Source of the DNA: Polaromonas glacialis
GTDB taxonomy: Bacteria > Pseudomonadota > Gammaproteobacteria > Burkholderiales > Burkholderiaceae_C
Assembly (NCBI RefSeq): GCF_000709345.1
Contig: NZ_KL448323.1
Location: 3,350,961-3,414,960, forward strand
Direction of reading: 5' to 3'
DNA: 64,000 bases
The notes under the pieces were generated by a model. It was not told where the DNA came from. It made no database searches and worked only from the letters and a program-made list of their open reading frames with translations. Within the stretch, counting starts at the first letter, position 1, and every line of letters begins with the position of its first letter. Made by a program: the position numbers and the translations under genes. Positions 9,109-17,351 of the stretch are shown one piece after another.

Positions 9109-9654
9109 TCAGGCAAAAGTACTTCGGGCAACAACTTTGCCCATGGCGTCAAGCACCAGCCCTTCACCCATCACCATGCCTTCCCCGGTCAGCGCGGTCA
9201 TGTTGACCTGGTGCGTGACCCACACTTCAAACTTGCCTGCGGGCATACCCTTCAAAGCAGCACGCAACTGCGCAGTCTGCGCATCCGTGGCTCTGTATTC
9301 ACCAAAAAAGGAGTTGAGCGCCGGCCAGACTCTGTGACGGCCAAATGCCAGGTCGGCAGTATCCTTGCAGCGGCACCAGGCGCTGGACTGGACAGCGCCG
9401 GGCTCCAAACCACGCGACTTGAACCATTGGCCGATGCGTTCGGCCTGGGCGCGTCCTTCGGCGCTGAGATTGCGCTGGGTGCTGCACCGGTCCAGTCGAA
9501 AGCCGGTGGGGTCGCCAACGCCCGGATCGGTCTGCGCATGGCGCAGAAGCACCACGCAGGCGCCAGCGCGCAATCGCGCGCCCAGCGCATCGGGCTGCGC
9601 CTGCGCCAGCCAGGGAGCGGCCAGCAATGCGCCGATAAATTGTCGTTTGTGCAT
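9109..9654 (-). CDS. Exported histidine phosphatase family protein
   Basis: A 181-residue protein with an N-terminal signal-like segment (MHKRQFIGALLAAPWLAQAQ), then the phosphoglycerate-mutase-like motif VLLRHAQTDPG whose His is the phospho-acceptor. A second conserved His comes late (WVTHQVNMTALTG). The distal region is shorter than in classical mutases, as in periplasmic SixA/Ais-like branches. The substrate cannot be told from sequence. It is convergent with the cNMP-binding gene and 15 bp beyond the antiporter stop on the same strand. Confidence 0.8.
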   Translation of the reverse strand: MHKRQFIGALLAAPWLAQAQPDALGARLRAGACVVLLRHAQTDPGVGDPTGFRLDRCSTQRNLSAEGRAQAERIGQWFKSRGLEPGAVQSSAWCRCKDTADLAFGRHRVWPALNSFFGEYRATDAQTAQLRAALKGMPAGKFEVWVTHQVNMTALTGEGMVMGEGLVLDAMGKVVARSTFA

Positions 9655-9668
9655 GCAGGTGTGAACCG

Positions 9669-11654
9669 CTAGCCGTTCAAAAGTTTCTGTTCGGCCAGAG
9701 CAAGCGCTTCCGGCTTGCCCGATAGGACCAGGGTGTCGCCACCTTCCAGGTTGATGTTGTCCAGCGCCTTGAGTGTTTTGCCGTTGCTTCGCCTTAAGCT
9801 GACCACGCGCACATCGACCATCTGCAGTGCCATTTCGCCGAGTGTCTGACCGACCGAACTGAGGCCGGGAACCAGCGTCACGGTGGACAGGCGTTCCTGC
9901 TCCAGTTCGTCTGCCGTGTCATCGTCAGCACCCCGAAAATAACCGCGCAGCAGGTTGTAGCGAGCATCGCGCTGGTCCTGCACCACGCGAATCACGCGGC
10001 GCATGGGCACGCCCACCAGCGCCAGCGCATGGCTGGCTAGCATCAGGCTGCCTTCAATTGCTTCCGGAACCACTTCCGTTGCGCCGCCACCCTTGAGCTT
10101 TTCCAGGTCGCGGTCGTCCACCGTGCGCACAATGATCGGCACCGTGGGCGCATGGGTGCGTACATTGGCCAGCACTTTCAAGGCACTGGCAGTGTCCAGA
10201 TAAGTCACCACCACGGCGCTGGCCCGTGCCAGTCCAGCTGCAATCAGCGCCTGCAAGCGAACCGCATCGCCAAACACCACGGAACTGCCTGCTGCAGCAG
10301 CTTGCCGCACGCGGTCTGGGTCCAGGTCCAGGGCAATATAAGGAATGCCTTCGCGCTCCAGCATGCGGCCCAGGTTCTGGCCGCACCGGCCGTAGCCGCA
10401 AATGATCACATGCCGGTTGGCGCTCATGGACTTGCTGGCAATCGTTGTCATCTGGAGCGACTGCTGCAGCCACTCGCTTGACACCAGCTTCATCACGATG
10501 CGGTTGGCGTAGAGGATGATGAAAGGCGTGGCCAGCATCGACAGCACCATGCTCGCCAGGATGGGATTCATCAAGTCCGTCGGTATGAGCTTGCTGCCTT
10601 GCGCCAGCGACAGCAGTACAAAGCCAAACTCGCCGGCTTGCGCCAGGTACAGGCCGGTGCGCAGCGATACGCCTTCGGTCGCTCCCAGCGCGCGCGCCAG
10701 CACCGTGACCAGGATCAGCTTGAACAATACCGGCAGCGTCAGCAGCATCAGCACCAATGCCCAATGGTCAACGACCTGGTGCCAGTCGAGCATCATGCCG
10801 ACGCTGATGAAGAAAAGCCCCAGCAGCACATCGTGAAAAGGGCGGATGTCGGTTTCGACCTGGTGCTTGTACTGGGTTTCGGAAATCAGCATGCCCGCGA
10901 TAAAGGCGCCCAGCGCCAGGCTCAGTCCAGCGAGTTCGGTCAGCCATGCCAGCGCCAGCGTCACCAGCAGCAGATTGAGTACAAACAACTCCTCACTCTT
11001 GCGCCGCGCGACGATCGTGAGCCACCAGCGCATGAGGCGCTGCCCGCCCGTCAGCAGCAGGCCCAGCAGCATTGCAGCCTTCAGCGCGGCGATGCCCAGG
11101 CCCCTGAACAGTTCGTCGGCGGGCGATCCGAGCGCGGGAATGATCACCAGCAGCGGCACCACGGCCAGATCCTGGAAAAGCAGGACGCCCATCACCCGCT
11201 TGCCATGCTCGGACGCCATTTCCAGCCGCTCGGCCAGGAGCTTGACCACAATGGCGGTGCTGCTCATGGCCATAGCGCCCGACAGCGACAGCGCGGTTTG
11301 CCACTGCATGGTCCAGAGCGTCGGCGCCACGACCGCCAAAAACAGGGAACCCGCGGTGACCAGCAGCATCGTGAGCGCCACCTGAAGCAGGCCGAGGCCA
11401 AACACATGGCGGCGCATTGATCGCAGCTTGGGCAGGTTGAATTCCAGTCCGATCACGAACATCAGGAATACGACACCAAACTCGCCCAGGTGGCGCACGC
11501 CTTCGGAGTCCTTCGACAAGGCCAGCGCATGCGGGCCGATCACCACGCCGACGGCCAGGTAGCCGAGCATGGGCGGCAATTTGAACGAGCGGCAAATGAC
11601 CACTCCCAGCACGGCGGCCAGCAGGTACAAAAGGGTCAGTTCAAGCGCGCTCAT
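9669..11654 (-). CDS. KefB/KefC-type monovalent cation:proton antiporter
   Basis: A 661-residue CPA2 antiporter. About twelve membrane helices fill residues 1-390 (starting MSALELTLLYLLAAVLGVVI). A cytosolic Rossmann TrkA-N domain follows (GYGRCGQNLGRML, then DLDPDRV), and a TrkA-C domain lies at the end. It resembles glutathione-gated K+ efflux systems, but gating is not provable here. The start is the ATG at 11654; the open frame runs on upstream only because it lies antisense to kdsD. It is divergent from kdsD. Confidence 0.9.
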   Translation of the reverse strand: MSALELTLLYLLAAVLGVVICRSFKLPPMLGYLAVGVVIGPHALALSKDSEGVRHLGEFGVVFLMFVIGLEFNLPKLRSMRRHVFGLGLLQVALTMLLVTAGSLFLAVVAPTLWTMQWQTALSLSGAMAMSSTAIVVKLLAERLEMASEHGKRVMGVLLFQDLAVVPLLVIIPALGSPADELFRGLGIAALKAAMLLGLLLTGGQRLMRWWLTIVARRKSEELFVLNLLLVTLALAWLTELAGLSLALGAFIAGMLISETQYKHQVETDIRPFHDVLLGLFFISVGMMLDWHQVVDHWALVLMLLTLPVLFKLILVTVLARALGATEGVSLRTGLYLAQAGEFGFVLLSLAQGSKLIPTDLMNPILASMVLSMLATPFIILYANRIVMKLVSSEWLQQSLQMTTIASKSMSANRHVIICGYGRCGQNLGRMLEREGIPYIALDLDPDRVRQAAAAGSSVVFGDAVRLQALIAAGLARASAVVVTYLDTASALKVLANVRTHAPTVPIIVRTVDDRDLEKLKGGGATEVVPEAIEGSLMLASHALALVGVPMRRVIRVVQDQRDARYNLLRGYFRGADDDTADELEQERLSTVTLVPGLSSVGQTLGEMALQMVDVRVVSLRRSNGKTLKALDNINLEGGDTLVLSGKPEALALAEQKLLNG

Positions 11655-11747
11655 TGGCTGATGGTAGCTGAAGGATATGGCGTGGCTGGCCCGTCTGGTT
11701 GGCCTTCCGGCATGGCTGGTTGTGACAGGCATCGATAGAATGCAGCC

Positions 11748-12740
11748 ATGAATTTTGATGCCGCGACTATTAATGCCGGGCAGGTTTTGAGCCTGGCCAG
11801 AAAAACGTTCGAGATTGAAGCCGCTGCCGTGCTGGACCTGGCCAGCCGGATCGGCGATGAGTTTGTTCAGGCGGTCGCGCTGATGGTTGCCTGCCCTGGC
11901 CGCGTGGTGGTCATGGGCATGGGGAAAAGCGGTCACATTGGCCGAAAGATTGCCGCCACACTGGCTTCTACCGGTACCGCGGCCATGTTTGTTCATCCGG
12001 CTGAAGCCAGCCATGGCGATCTTGGGATGATTCAGGCCAGCGACGTGGTGCTGGCCATTTCCAACAGCGGCGAAAGCGAGGAACTGGTCGCGATTCTTCC
12101 CGTGTTGGGCCGCCTGGGCGTGGCGCTCGTCGCCATCACTGGTGGCCGGGAATCCACGCTGGCCAAGCAGGCCCGCATCACACTCGACACCAGTGTTGCC
12201 AGGGAAGCCTGCCCGCTGAATCTCGCGCCGACGGCCAGCACCACGGCGCAGCTCGCCATGGGTGATGCGCTGGCCGTGGCGTTGCTTGATGCACGCGGCT
12301 TTCGGGAAGAGGATTTTGCCCGTTCGCACCCCGGCGGTGCGCTGGGCCGCAAGTTGCTGACCCATGTGAGCGACGTGATGCGCAGCGGCAGCGCTGTTCC
12401 GCAGGTCGTTGCCCAAACCTCCTTTACCGATCTCATGCGCGAGATGAGCGCCAAGGGACTGGGCGCTGCGGCTGTCGTGGACAGCCGCCAGCAGGTCATC
12501 GGAATTTTTACCGATGGCGACTTGCGCCGTCTGGTCGAAAAAGGCGTGGATTTGCGAAGCCTTACAGCCATTGACGTGATGCATGCCGACCCGCGTACGG
12601 TAAGCACAAGTGCGCTTGCGGTGCAAGCCGTGGCGCTGATGGAACAGCACCGCATCAACAGCGTCCTGGTGGTGGATGAAACCGGGAGGCTTTGCGGCGC
12701 TCTCAGCAGCAACGACCTGATGCGTGCGAAAGTCATCTGA
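11748..12740 (+). CDS. kdsD: D-arabinose-5-phosphate isomerase
   Basis: Interconverts ribulose-5-phosphate and arabinose-5-phosphate, the first step to Kdo of lipopolysaccharide. The 330 residues have a SIS domain (about 40-175, with GMGKSGHIGRK and SNSGES) and a tandem CBS pair (about 210-325), the full-length KdsD/KpsF layout. It is followed within one base by kdsC and then lptC, giving a three-gene LPS unit. Confidence 0.95.
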   Translation: MNFDAATINAGQVLSLARKTFEIEAAAVLDLASRIGDEFVQAVALMVACPGRVVVMGMGKSGHIGRKIAATLASTGTAAMFVHPAEASHGDLGMIQASDVVLAISNSGESEELVAILPVLGRLGVALVAITGGRESTLAKQARITLDTSVAREACPLNLAPTASTTAQLAMGDALAVALLDARGFREEDFARSHPGGALGRKLLTHVSDVMRSGSAVPQVVAQTSFTDLMREMSAKGLGAAAVVDSRQQVIGIFTDGDLRRLVEKGVDLRSLTAIDVMHADPRTVSTSALAVQAVALMEQHRINSVLVVDETGRLCGALSSNDLMRAKVI

Positions 12741-12741
12741 C

Positions 12742-13359
12742 ATGCCAGTCCCTTGTCCTGCAACGGCTCAGCCGAACCTGAATTTTTCACCGGAACTGCT
12801 GCTGCGGGGCCAGGGCGTCAAGGTTGCGTTTTTCGACGTGGATGGTGTCTTGACCGATGGCGGACTGTATTTTTCGGAATATCCGGACGGACATGAACAC
12901 GCCCGGGCGGTGGACGGGTTCAGGTCGTCCGGCGAAATCATCAAACGCTTCAACACACTGGATGGTCAAGGGCTCAAGCTGCTGCAAAAAGTGGGCATCA
13001 CGCCCGTTGTCATCACTGGCCGGGACAGTTCCGTGCTGCGCGGGCGCCTGCGGGCGCTGGGGATCCACCATTGCCACTTCGGAACCGAAGACAAGCGCCC
13101 GGCTGCCGAGCAGACCCTGAAGGCCCTTGGGCTGGACTGGAGCGCAGCTGCTGCGATGGGCGACGACTGGCCGGATCTGCCCGTCATGAGCCGCTCGGCA
13201 TTGAGTTGCGCGCCGGCCAATGCCCACCTGGAGGTCAGGTCGCGCGCCCATCACGTCACCCTGGCCCGGGGAGGGGAGGGAGCCGCTCGTGAATTTTGCG
13301 ATTTGCTGCTGGTTGCCGGCGGCCACTATGCCGGGCTGCTACGCGAGTACGCTGCATGA
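12742..13359 (+). CDS. kdsC: 3-deoxy-D-manno-octulosonate 8-phosphate phosphatase
   Basis: HAD-family phosphatase releasing Kdo from Kdo-8-phosphate. The 205 residues contain the catalytic motif FFDVDGVLTDG near the N-terminus, the motif II region VVITGRDS and the later GDDWPDLPVM. Compared with the usual KdsC there is an extra stretch of about 15 residues after GGLYFSEYP, before FNTLDGQG. The start is ATG 12742; the stop overlaps the lptC start (ATGA). Confidence 0.92.
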   Translation: MPVPCPATAQPNLNFSPELLLRGQGVKVAFFDVDGVLTDGGLYFSEYPDGHEHARAVDGFRSSGEIIKRFNTLDGQGLKLLQKVGITPVVITGRDSSVLRGRLRALGIHHCHFGTEDKRPAAEQTLKALGLDWSAAAAMGDDWPDLPVMSRSALSCAPANAHLEVRSRAHHVTLARGGEGAAREFCDLLLVAGGHYAGLLREYAA

Positions 13360-14063
13360 CGAATACCCTGGACAGCCGTACAACCCCTGGCAAGTTCAAG
13401 GTATCCCCCAAAAGTGGATGGCGAAAATTCCTGTCCCTCTGGGACCGGACGGCCATGTACATGCCGCTTCTCATGATGGGAGCCCTGGCCTTGGGAACCT
13501 ATTGGCTGGTGCGCAACACGCCGACTTTCAGCGCCCCGGAAGCGGTCAAAGAGGTGATGCACGAGGTGGATTATTTCATGCAGGATTTCACCATCAAGAC
13601 CTTTGATGAGGATGGAAAACTCAAAAGTGAAATTGCAGGAACGGAGGCCCGGCATTTCGCCGATACCGACATTCTGGAAATCGACCAGGCGCGGATCCAC
13701 AGCATCAATGTCAACAAGCAACTCACCACAGCCACTGCCAATCGGGCTTATTCAAACGGCGACGGCTCTGAGGTCCAATTGACCGGCAATGCACGGGTAG
13801 TGCGTGAAGCAAGCCGTGACGCACAAGGCAAGGAAGCGCCGAGGCTGGAATTTCGCGGTGAATTCCTGCATGCGTTTTTGAATGAAGAACGCGTCCAGTC
13901 GCATCTGCCCGTCGTCTTGATCCGAGGCGCTGACCAGTTCACTGGCAATGTTTTTACCTACAACAACCTCGACCAGGTGGCTGTTCTTACAGGCCGCGTT
14001 CGCGGGGTCTTGATGCCCAATTCAGCAAACCGACCCCTTGCCCCCGTTTCCAAACCCCGGTAA
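13356..14063 (+). CDS. lptC: LPS export system protein LptC
   Basis: Bitopic inner-membrane protein of the Lpt bridge that passes LPS to LptA. The 235 residues have a single membrane anchor (about 33-50, MYMPLLMMGALALGTYWLV) and a periplasmic beta-jellyroll with the family region MHEVDYFMQDFTIKTFDEDG. It overlaps kdsC by four bases. lptA and lptB, the usual next genes, are not downstream; the neighbour is a convergent RNA-binding protein gene. Confidence 0.9.
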   Translation: MTNTLDSRTTPGKFKVSPKSGWRKFLSLWDRTAMYMPLLMMGALALGTYWLVRNTPTFSAPEAVKEVMHEVDYFMQDFTIKTFDEDGKLKSEIAGTEARHFADTDILEIDQARIHSINVNKQLTTATANRAYSNGDGSEVQLTGNARVVREASRDAQGKEAPRLEFRGEFLHAFLNEERVQSHLPVVLIRGADQFTGNVFTYNNLDQVAVLTGRVRGVLMPNSANRPLAPVSKPR

Positions 14064-14132
14064 GGCGCGAACTGCTCCACTCGGGTTGTTTACTTGCCAT
14101 GGATATATACAAGGAAAGGGAACTGAAATGCA

Positions 14133-14166
14133 AAACGGCTTCAAAACCGAAGTCTTGAAGCCGTTT
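14133..14166. terminator. Perfect 12-bp inverted repeat between lptC and the RRM gene
   Basis: Arms AAACGGCTTCAA (14133-14144) and its complement (14155-14166) around a 10-nt loop, between two convergent genes. The T-tails are short in both directions, so termination is likely but not certain. Confidence 0.6.
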
Positions 14167-14240
14167 CAGGCATTCTTTAATCAGAGACTAAAGAAGCTGT
14201 TTTTGCAGACCAGATGGCCTGACGGGAAATAGCGCAGAGC

Positions 14241-14714
14241 TTAGTAGCCGCCGCGTCCACCGCCGCCGCCGCCACCGGAGCGTCCGCCGCCAGCACCGCC
14301 GCCGCCGTACGGGCTACGGAAGCCACCGTCGCTGCCGCCGCCGGAAGAACGACCACCGCCGCCGCCGCCGTATCCACCGCCACCAGAGCGATCGCCGCCG
14401 CCGCCAGCGCCACCACCGTAGCCGCCACCACCGCCACCGAAACCACCGGTGCGTGGGGGACGTGCCTCCATCGGACGGGCTTCGTTTACTACAACGCTAC
14501 GGCCGCCCAAAGGCTGACCGTTCATGCCGTTGATGGCAGCTTGTGCTTCAGCATCGCTGGCCATTTCGACAAAGCCAAAGCCCTTGGAGCGACCGGTGTC
14601 GCGTTCCATCATGACTTTGGCGCTGGTCACAGCGCCGAATTGACCAAAGGATTGTTGCAGGTCTTCGTCACGCACCGAGTAAGGCAGGTTGCCGACGTAT
14701 AGTTTGTTGCCCAT
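14241..14714 (-). CDS. Glycine-rich RNA-binding protein (single RRM)
   Basis: A 157-residue protein with one RRM (about residues 1-80): RNP2 KLYVGNLPY and RNP1 KGFGFVEM are both intact. A long Gly/Arg/Ser/Tyr tail follows, of the type GGGGYGGG with RGGY at the end. This architecture is shared with bacterial cold-induced Rbp proteins and plant GRPs. The tail is low-complexity and probably disordered. The likely role is as an RNA chaperone; targets are unknown. It is convergent with lptC and has a long upstream gap. Confidence 0.9.
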   Translation of the reverse strand: MGNKLYVGNLPYSVRDEDLQQSFGQFGAVTSAKVMMERDTGRSKGFGFVEMASDAEAQAAINGMNGQPLGGRSVVVNEARPMEARPPRTGGFGGGGGGYGGGAGGGGDRSGGGGYGGGGGGRSSGGGSDGGFRSPYGGGGAGGGRSGGGGGGGRGGY

Positions 14715-15035
14715 GAAGGGACTCCTCTAAAACACATAAATAAAAGCGATGGGGTCCCGAAAGCACAACAAATCTTGAACGTACCGCTGTAGCGCGCGAA
14801 ACTTACCGATCACCTAACAAGTACAAACTTTGAATTTGCACTTGCATATTATGCTTCACTTCCCCAAAAGGACAACCGTGAAATTGCCCCTGAAAGGCCT
14901 TGCTACCAAGAGTTGGTAGGGGGAAACACTGACGCCCTGAAGTTTTTTGGAACCAAAGTCATTTGCGATTTGGGTTACGACTGTTGGTAAGTCAAAAGCG
15001 TCTTAATATCTTTTTGTCGTATTTGTAGCACAAAG
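14715..15035. other. Long leader region upstream of the RRM gene
   Basis: A 321-bp gap with no coding support. A minus-strand promoter candidate with TTGTGC and TATTAA lies at roughly 15005-15035, which would give a leader of about 270 nt, as in cold-shock-type transcripts. This is speculative. Confidence 0.3.
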
Positions 15036-16238
15036 TTACCAATTAACCTCGTGTTCAGGCGTTGCGCCAATGCGGTGAATCGACCGGTCGGCGCCTTCAA
15101 ACTCTTCTTCCTGTGTCAACCGCAGCCCCATGGTCATTTTGAGTGCGCCGTACACCACGAATCCCATGAGCACCGCCCACGTCACGCCCATGAGCGTGCC
15201 GATCAGCTGCGCCCCAAAGCTGACGCCGCCCAGGCCGCCGAGCGCCTTGCTGCCAAAAATGCCTGCAGCCAGTCCGCCCCAGGTGCCGCACAGTCCATGC
15301 AGTGGCCAGACGCCGAGTACATCGTCGATTTTCCATTTGTTCTGCGTCAGCGTGAACATCACCACAAAGACCGCGCCTGCCACGCCGCCGACCACCAGCG
15401 CGCCCAGCGGATGCATGATGTCCGAACCCGCGCACACCGCCACCAGTCCGGCCAGCGGCCCGTTGTGTACAAAACCGGGGTCGTTCTTGCCAAAAGCCAG
15501 CGCCGCCAGTGTGCCGCCGACCATCGCCATCAGCGAGTTGACCGCCACCAGGCCGGAAATCTTGTCGAGCGTCTGCGCACTCATCACATTGAAGCCAAAC
15601 CAGCCGACGACCAATATCCAGGCGCCCAGCGCCAGGAAGGGAATGCTGGACGGTGGATGCGCCGACATGGCGCCGTCCTTGCGGTAGCGGTTGCTGCGCG
15701 CGCCTAGCAACAGCACGGCGGGAAGCGCCAGCCAGCCGCCCAGCGCATGAACCACGACAGAGCCGGCAAAATCATGAAACTCGGTCCCGGTCAGCGACTT
15801 GATCAAGGCCTGCACGCCAAAGTGCTGGTTCCAGGCGATGCCTTCAAAAAAGGGGTAGACAAACCCGACGATGACCGCCGTTGCAATAAGCTGGGGATAA
15901 AAGCGCGCGCGCTCGGCAATCCCGCCCGAGATGATCGCCGGAATGGCGGCCGCGAAGGTCAGCAGGAAAAAGAACCGGACCAGCTCATAGCCGTTCCTCG
16001 CGGCCAGTTGCTCGGCGCCCACAAAAAAATGGGTGCCGTAGGCCACGCCATAGCCAACGGCAAAATACACCACCGTGGACACCGAAAAATCCACCAGGAT
16101 CTTGACCAGCGCGTTGACCTGGTTCTTCTTGCGCACCGTGCCGAGTTCCAGAAAGGCAAAACCGGCATGCATCGCCAGCACCATGATGCCGCCCAACAAA
16201 ATGAACAAGGCATCGGAGCCCTGTTTTAGTGCTTCCAT
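15036..16238 (-). CDS. amt: Ammonium transporter (Amt family)
   Basis: Eleven-helix ammonium channel/transporter, 400 residues from ATG 16238, which has GGAGG about ten bases upstream. Conserved features include HAGFAFLELGTVRKKN near the N-terminus, DFAGSVVVHALGG with the pore His, and a second conserved His in PLHGLCGTWGG. The open frame continues 49 codons upstream, but that part does not look like Amt. No glnK neighbour is present, unlike many amt loci. Confidence 0.92.
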   Translation of the reverse strand: MEALKQGSDALFILLGGIMVLAMHAGFAFLELGTVRKKNQVNALVKILVDFSVSTVVYFAVGYGVAYGTHFFVGAEQLAARNGYELVRFFFLLTFAAAIPAIISGGIAERARFYPQLIATAVIVGFVYPFFEGIAWNQHFGVQALIKSLTGTEFHDFAGSVVVHALGGWLALPAVLLLGARSNRYRKDGAMSAHPPSSIPFLALGAWILVVGWFGFNVMSAQTLDKISGLVAVNSLMAMVGGTLAALAFGKNDPGFVHNGPLAGLVAVCAGSDIMHPLGALVVGGVAGAVFVVMFTLTQNKWKIDDVLGVWPLHGLCGTWGGLAAGIFGSKALGGLGGVSFGAQLIGTLMGVTWAVLMGFVVYGALKMTMGLRLTQEEEFEGADRSIHRIGATPEHEVNW

Positions 16239-16401
16239 AACGCGCTTTCCTCCAGTAAATGTGATGTATTGGTGCGTTTTTAATAAAATCTCAAAAACTG
16301 CACCAAAATAAAGCAAGAACTGCGCCGCGATAAAAGAGCCGTCATGGTGCATACGGGGCATTGCCGGAACCATTCCTGCGTTCATGGTCGCCGCTCGTCT
16401 C

Positions 16402-16407
16402 TATAAT
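16402..16407 (+). promoter_or_regulatory. Probable -10 box (TATAAT) of the riboswitch transcript
   Basis: A perfect TATAAT lies 12-14 bp upstream of the riboswitch 5' end. No strong -35 box was seen. It fits a transcript that begins at the aptamer. Confidence 0.5.
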
Positions 16408-16418
16408 CCCGGCTGTCA

Positions 16419-16595
16419 TTGGGGAGTAGCCGCCCTTCTTCACTGAGAGGGGTTTGCGTCAACAGACTTGTCTGGCCTTGCAACAAGGTCAACATGGCGC
16501 AAACAGTTTTTCAAACCTGGCGAGACCTTTGACTGCACAGCCTCCAGAACTTTTTAAAGCTTCAGGCCGGGGATGTCGTGCAGTCATAGGTTTTT
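16419..16595 (+). promoter_or_regulatory. yybP-ykoY manganese riboswitch
   Basis: Carries the family hallmarks: 5' GGGGAGTAGCC (16421-), an internal AACATGGCG segment, and GGCGAGACCTTTGAC near the 3' side. A perfect 8-bp pairing GACTGCAC/GTGCAGTC (16531-16538 with 16578-16585) follows as a possible expression platform. The riboswitch class senses Mn2+ and controls Mn efflux. The downstream gene is an UPF0016 exporter, a known target type. Confidence 0.85.
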
Positions 16596-16620
16596 AAAAC
16601 CGGCTTGAGCTGTTTTTTTC

Positions 16621-17187
16621 ATGGAAGCTTTCCTCGTCTCCACCGGTATCGTCGGCCTTGCTGAAATGGGCGACAAAACCCAGCTTCTTGCGCTGGTGCT
16701 CGCGGCCAAATTCAGACGGCCCTGGCCCATCGTCTGGGGCATTCTGGCCGCCACCATTGCCAACCATGCGATGGCGGGCGCACTCGGCGCCTGGGCGACC
16801 ACCTTTATGGGTCCGCAAACCCTGCGCTGGATGCTGGGCATTTCCTTCATCGCCATGGCGGTGTGGATGCTGATTCCCGACAAGCTCGACGAGGATGACC
16901 TCGACAAGAAGCCGCCCCGCTTCGGCGTCTTCGGCACCACGGTGTTCGTGTTTTTCCTGGCGGAGATGGGCGACAAGACGCAGATTGCCACCGTGATGCT
17001 CGCCGCACGCTATGACGCCTATTTCTGGGTGGTCGCGGGCACCACGCTGGGCATGATGCTCGCCAATGCGCCGGTGGTCTGGCTGGGCAGCCGCTTCATG
17101 CACCTGATCCCGCTGCGCATAGTGCATGTCGTGTCGGCGCTGGTCTTCGCGGCGCTCGGCGTGCTGGCGCTGGCCGTGCCGGCCTAG
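16621..17187 (+). CDS. UPF0016/GDT1 family transporter, probable Mn2+ exporter
   Basis: A 188-residue membrane protein with two repeats of three helices, each carrying the family signature: GLAEMGDKTQLL (about 12-23) and LAEMGDKTQIA (about 113-123). In Vibrio and cyanobacteria such proteins export or partition Mn2+ (MneA, Mnx). The upstream yybP-ykoY riboswitch strongly supports a manganese role here. No clear Shine-Dalgarno is seen; a T-run directly precedes the ATG. Confidence 0.9.
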   Translation: MEAFLVSTGIVGLAEMGDKTQLLALVLAAKFRRPWPIVWGILAATIANHAMAGALGAWATTFMGPQTLRWMLGISFIAMAVWMLIPDKLDEDDLDKKPPRFGVFGTTVFVFFLAEMGDKTQIATVMLAARYDAYFWVVAGTTLGMMLANAPVVWLGSRFMHLIPLRIVHVVSALVFAALGVLALAVPA

Positions 17188-17202
17188 ATTGCTATACTGG
17201 CC

Positions 17203-17252
17203 AGGCGCCGATTTGCTCAGCTTGCGGGCGCGTAAAAAGTACGGCTAAAGAC
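17203..17252 (+). promoter_or_regulatory. SAM-II riboswitch
   Basis: Compact pseudoknot aptamer: GCGC stem, CGATTTG, CTTGCGGGCGCG closing the stem, an A-rich linker CGTAAAAAGT and the 3' pairing segment GGCTAAAGA. This matches the SAM-II (metX) consensus. A possible -10 box TATACT is at 17193-17198. SAM binding would lower expression of metX and metW. Confidence 0.85.
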
Positions 17253-17265
17253 GATTCTCCCCATT

Positions 17266-17304
17266 AACCCGGACTCGCCTTAGCGATGCCGGGTTTTCTT
17301 TTTT
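17266..17304 (+). terminator. Intrinsic terminator of the SAM-II leader
   Basis: Stem AACCCGG ... CCGGGTT with a following run of Ts broken by one C (17294-17304). It lies 14 bp after the aptamer, so the riboswitch probably acts by transcription termination. It also shows that the in-frame ATG at 17286 lies inside the terminator and is not the metX start. Confidence 0.75.
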
Positions 17305-17351
17305 GCCGCCCAAAGTTGCCGTTGTCCTGTCCCGAACCTGTACTGATTACC

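Noticed and set aside
9669..12743. Very long minus-strand open frame (over 1000 codons) reaching across kdsD
   Set aside because: Only the part from ATG 11654 matches an antiporter; the upstream part is antisense to kdsD and an artefact of GC-rich codon use.
15036..16385. Upstream extension of amt to 16385
   Set aside because: The first 49 codons do not resemble Amt and ATG 16238 has a ribosome-binding site.
17286..17351. Earlier in-frame ATG for metX
   Set aside because: It lies within the SAM-II terminator hairpin and adds residues with no MetX similarity.
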